The notes under the pieces were generated by a model. The model did no database searches and was not told the DNA's origin. It was given only the letters and a program-made list of their open reading frames with translations. From positions 1-32,876 of the forward strand of contig CAZBVS010000007.1 in assembly GCA_964495575.1 (NCBI GenBank): a DNA stretch of 32,876 bases, given 5' to 3'. Positions 30,151 through 32,876 of the stretch are shown here, in pieces; the first letter of the stretch is position 1, and each line of letters begins with the position of its first letter. The translations under genes and the position numbers were made by a program. Source of the stretch: DATGCT01 sp964495575 (GTDB lineage Bacteria > Patescibacteriota > Minisyncoccia > UBA6257 > GWB1-50-10).

Positions 30151-30159
30151 ATTATATCA
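30151..30159 (-). promoter_or_regulatory. Extended -10 promoter of the lysS operon
   Basis: TGATATAAT on the minus strand (TATAAT at 30151-30156 with the TG extension). No strong -35; the corresponding bases lie inside the 3' arm and T-run of the greA terminator. Confidence 0.65.
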
Positions 30160-30160
30160 C

Positions 30161-30195
30161 AAAAAAAACCGCCTTTAACAATTAAAGACGGTTTT
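30161..30195 (-). terminator. Terminator of greA
   Basis: On the minus strand AAAACCGTCTTTAA pairs with TTAAAGGCGGTTTT over 14 positions (one T-G) around a 3-nt loop, followed by T8. The wobble favours the minus-strand RNA. Confidence 0.9.
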
Positions 30196-30212
30196 AAAAA
30201 AATACTATATAT

Positions 30213-30674
30213 TTAACTTATTTTAAGAATTTTTAATGTTTTCTCCCTTTTGGGGGTGTACAACTTAAACTCTTCTCCTTTTTTCTTACCTAAGATTTTT
30301 TCACCTAAGGGAGACTCGTTTGAGATCTTTCCGTTAGAAGGATCTGATTCGCTTGAGCCTACTATGTCATAAGTTACTTTTTTACCATCTTTTTTTATTT
30401 CTACCGTAGAACCGATCCTAACCTTGTCTTTCTTTCTAGATTTCTTAATTATCTTTGAGTTTCTAAGAACGTTCTCTAATTCATTTATTTCTTTTTCAAG
30501 TTCTGTTTTATCATTTCTTGCTTCATGATACTCAGAGTTTTCAGAAAGGTCGCCTAGTTCTTTGGCTTCTTTTAATCTTTTAGCAATTTCTTGCCTCTTC
30601 TCTTTTTTGAGGTATTTAAGCTTTTTCTCGAGTTCTTTATATCCTTTTTTAGATAGGTACTCAGTGTCTGACAT
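30213..30674 (-). CDS. greA: Transcription elongation factor GreA
   Basis: A 153-residue GreA. The N-terminal antiparallel coiled coil (about residues 6-75) carries the acidic tip in LKEAKELGDLSENSEYHEAR (the D/E residues that enter the RNA polymerase secondary channel). The C-terminal FKBP-like domain has KVRIGSTVEIKKDGKKVTYD, GSSESDPSNGKISNESPLGE and GKKKGEEFKLYTP. It rescues backtracked polymerase by promoting transcript cleavage. Monocistronic between its own promoter (30701) and terminator (30161). Confidence 0.96.
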   Translation of the reverse strand: MSDTEYLSKKGYKELEKKLKYLKKEKRQEIAKRLKEAKELGDLSENSEYHEARNDKTELEKEINELENVLRNSKIIKKSRKKDKVRIGSTVEIKKDGKKVTYDIVGSSESDPSNGKISNESPLGEKILGKKKGEEFKLYTPKREKTLKILKIS

Positions 30675-30700
30675 GAATTTATGTAGTTTAATATGAAGTT

Positions 30701-30729
30701 ATTATATGAAAAATAAAGATACTTTTCAA
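30701..30729 (-). promoter_or_regulatory. Promoter of greA
   Basis: Minus strand TTGAAA (30724-30729), a 17-bp spacer and a perfect TATAAT (30701-30706). The predicted leader is ~20 nt. Confidence 0.75.
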
Positions 30730-30761
30730 TATAGACAAATATTCAAAAGATGGCTTCGTTT

Positions 30762-32594
30762 TTACGGTTTTTCTGTCTTTTTTATTCTATTTTGGTAATA
30801 CCAATTTAGAGCATCACTAGCAACTGGAACAGAGTTTAACCCCCCTTCTTCTGCATCCTCGATTAATACAAGGATAGCAATCTCAGGATTATCAAAAGGA
30901 GCATACCCCACAAAAAGAGCGTTGGTCTCATGATTCCCCACCTGAGACGTGCCAGTTTTTGCCGCAACCTCAAAAGGAAGATAATTAAGGTAATGTGCTG
31001 TTCCATACTCCTTATCCACTACATCCTTCATTCCTTTTCTAACGTCCTCTAGCGCCCCTTCAATATCTGAGGAGATGTTTTTGGTAACCTCTTTTTTCTG
31101 AGCTTGGGAAACTCTAAGCTTATTTATCTCTCCACCGTTAGCAATAGCGGAGATGTAGTTGATTAACTCCAAAGGAGTGACTAATAACTGACCCTGACCG
31201 ATGCTAACATTGTATGTATCTCCGACTCTCCAAAATTTATCCTGGGTTTTTTCTTTCCACTGAGGAGTAGGCAGAAAACCCGTTTCTTCATCCGGAAGGT
31301 CTATCTGAGTTTCCTCATCTAAGTTAAATTTCTCCCACCATTTATTCAATCGGGTAATACCAAGCCCTTCTTGATCTTTATATCCACCGCCTACTATATA
31401 AAAATAGACGTTGCTTGATCTTGCTAAGGCAGAGTGTAGATTCACCCAACCATGTTCTTTCCAGTCTTTAAAGACGGAGGGATTATCCTCGTCGTAAGGA
31501 TTAGGGACCACCAACTCTCCAGTTGAAAGAAACTGTTTATGAGGAGTAACAACCCCCTCTTCTAACGCAGCAGTAGCTACTAAAGGTTTGATGGTGGACC
31601 CAGGGCTGTATAAGCCTGAAACTGCTCGGTTAAAAAATGGCTGATTAATCCCTTTTAAGGAGTCGCTCAAGTTATTCAGATCAAAGCTTGGTACATTGGT
31701 TAAGGCTAAGACCTCCCCGTTCTGAGGATTAACAGCTAACCCAACTCCTCCTTTAGCATCTAAACTTTCAACCTGTTTTTTTAATCGGTCGTATAAATAT
31801 TTTTGAAACTCACTATCGATATATGTTTCTATTGTCTCTCCTATTTTTGGCTCGGCAACGGTCTGTTTATCCTTAACTTCCATCTTGGCATTCATATAAG
31901 CAATCTCTTCTCCGTTCTCCCCTCTTAATCTTTTATCATATTTATATTCCAAGCCTGTCTTACCTATCTCATCCTGGAAGATGAGACCAGGATTTTCTTC
32001 TAAGTCTTCCTTACTCACTAGCCCTGAATAACCTAAAACATGGCTGAAGGCTTTGGGATAAGCAGGAAGCCTTGAAAAGCCTGGCTCAACAGTGATCCCC
32101 GGAAGTTCCTCTGCGGATAGGGTAACTAATTTTTCATGAGAAATTCCTTTTTTCAACAAAAGATTCCCTAACTTCCAATCATGATTTTTTATTTTTTCTA
32201 TTGTCTTATCTCGATCTATATCCAACACACTACTTATCTGATCAAAAACCATATCTCTTTTTTCAGTTTCTTTAGGAAAATCACGAACAGAGAGAAAAAC
32301 ACTGAAAGAAGCTTCGTTTTTAACAAGATTATTACCAAACCTATCTTTGATTAATCCTCTTGGAGCAGGTTCTATATCTTTGTCTGTAATATTAGCGAAG
32401 GCACTCTGACTAAATATTTTGTGCTTAAAGACACTAACGTTTAAAAATTGAACCAAGACCACTAAGACAATAACCAGGGTGGTTATAAAAAATATGTGAA
32501 AAATGCGATCCGTTAAAGGCACCTCAAGCAAGTCATCTTCTGAGCTTTTATCAGCAAGAATATCTTCTAAATTTAGGTCATTTTTGGGGTTCAT
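30762..32594 (-). CDS. mrdA: Penicillin-binding protein 2 (elongation transpeptidase)
   Basis: A 610-residue class B PBP. It has a cytoplasmic N-terminus of ~30 residues, a membrane anchor (about 31-50), and a pedestal domain with EPAPRGLIKDRFGNNLVKN (the PRG..DR motif). Transpeptidase motifs are S-x-x-K in SPGSTIKPLVATAALE, S-x-N in ARSSNVYFYIVGGG, and K-T-G in AAKTGTSQVGNH. Position after an MreD-like gene (ATGA overlap) marks it as the rod-system PBP2 that acts with RodA, rather than the septal enzyme. No terminator is evident; the greA promoter follows. Confidence 0.93.
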   Translation of the reverse strand: MNPKNDLNLEDILADKSSEDDLLEVPLTDRIFHIFFITTLVIVLVVLVQFLNVSVFKHKIFSQSAFANITDKDIEPAPRGLIKDRFGNNLVKNEASFSVFLSVRDFPKETEKRDMVFDQISSVLDIDRDKTIEKIKNHDWKLGNLLLKKGISHEKLVTLSAEELPGITVEPGFSRLPAYPKAFSHVLGYSGLVSKEDLEENPGLIFQDEIGKTGLEYKYDKRLRGENGEEIAYMNAKMEVKDKQTVAEPKIGETIETYIDSEFQKYLYDRLKKQVESLDAKGGVGLAVNPQNGEVLALTNVPSFDLNNLSDSLKGINQPFFNRAVSGLYSPGSTIKPLVATAALEEGVVTPHKQFLSTGELVVPNPYDEDNPSVFKDWKEHGWVNLHSALARSSNVYFYIVGGGYKDQEGLGITRLNKWWEKFNLDEETQIDLPDEETGFLPTPQWKEKTQDKFWRVGDTYNVSIGQGQLLVTPLELINYISAIANGGEINKLRVSQAQKKEVTKNISSDIEGALEDVRKGMKDVVDKEYGTAHYLNYLPFEVAAKTGTSQVGNHETNALFVGYAPFDNPEIAILVLIEDAEEGGLNSVPVASDALNWYYQNRIKKTEKP

Positions 32595-32875
32595 ATTTTT
32601 ATTTTATTCAGTATATAAAGAATAAATTCACCAATAACTATGTTATAAACAATCTCCCAGATAATAACTGACCAGATAATCCCTCCAAAACCTAAGGCAT
32701 AAGACGCAACATAAAACAAACAGGTAGCAATAACAATAGATAATAAGTAATCTATAAAAACATCACCAGATAAAATCTTTTTTACAAAACTAAACAGCCC
32801 TCCTACTAAACCAGCTAAAAATACCACCGGGAGCCAGAAGGAAAACCAAACAAATGAAACGCCCAACAAAGAAAG
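32591..32875 (-). CDS. mreD: MreD-like rod-shape protein, 5' end outside the window
   Basis: The open frame runs to the window edge; the first possible start inside (TTG at 32867-32869) has no special support, so I treat it as N-terminally cut. At least 92 residues, very hydrophobic, with about three membrane helices, ending in WSVIIWEIVYNIVIGEFILY and a basic tail NKIKI. Size, topology and coupling to PBP2 by ATGA fit MreD of the mreC-mreD-mrdA order. Sequence conservation is low, so context carries the call. Confidence 0.65.
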   Translation of the reverse strand, partial: LSLLGVSFVWFSFWLPVVFLAGLVGGLFSFVKKILSGDVFIDYLLSIVIATCLFYVASYALGFGGIIWSVIIWEIVYNIVIGEFILYILNKIKI

Positions 32876-32876
32876 A

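Noticed and set aside
1..32876. Insertion sequences, integrases, CRISPR arrays, prophage
   Set aside because: No transposase, integrase or Cas-like protein, and no regularly spaced direct repeats were seen. The tail-fibre-like segment is part of a pilin, not a phage gene.

Overview
The window looks like chromosome from a Patescibacteria (Candidate Phyla Radiation) bacterium. It is AT-rich and compact, with tiny intergenic gaps and ATGA start/stop overlaps. Almost no gene has a Shine-Dalgarno sequence. Enzymes are trimmed (MurF without its N-terminal domain, a short HrcA, a family-4-type uracil-DNA glycosylase without Fe-S cysteines), many small proteins are membrane-bound, and the three tRNA genes lack an encoded CCA end. 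All long genes are intact with TGA read as stop, so the standard bacterial code applies. I could not place it below phylum level. No mobile element or CRISPR array was seen. REGION 1 (1-3330): a frameshifted gene remnant, then a minus-strand run of five small membrane-protein genes (one of 56 codons, easily missed) from a good promoter at 3182-3210, preceded by tRNA-Gln(TTG). REGION 2 (3447-8948): the only plus-strand gene (a free-standing ATP-cone protein), an orphan propeller-like protein with a strong ribosome-binding site, and a minus-strand operon of a small membrane protein, RmuC, a nucleotidyltransferase, an alkyladenine DNA glycosylase, a zinc-ribbon protein and a His-rich MFS transporter. 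REGION 3 (8965-11712): a second MFS transporter preceded by an elaborate ~240-nt leader. The leader holds a 43-codon leader peptide, a three-way-junction RNA, and mutually exclusive antiterminator and terminator hairpins. This is the most interesting element here and reads as a ribosome-mediated attenuator of an exporter gene. Upstream lie a LolA-fold-like secreted protein and a Tic20/DUF4870-like gene split in two at an ATGA. REGION 4 (11722-16536): the division and cell-wall operon mraZ-rsmH-ftsL-ftsI-murF with tRNA-Glu(CTC) as its last element; its long leader carries DnaA-box-like and MraZ-box-like repeats. REGION 5 (16537-20447): argS after a leaderless uracil-DNA glycosylase gene, tRNA-Val(CAC), and rplJ-rplL behind a probable L10 leader; L7/L12 has a ~62-residue Lys/Glu-rich N-terminal extension. 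REGION 6 (20452-25781): the heat-shock operon hrcA-grpE-dnaK-(membrane protein)-dnaJ with a CIRCE operator overlapping its promoter. REGION 7 (25785-32876): lysS-serS-ftsQ-like-pilin, greA, and a rod-shape pair mreD (cut by the window edge) and mrdA. Together the genes cover septal and lateral wall synthesis, translation, proteostasis and DNA repair. Accessory content is confined to the first ~11 kb.
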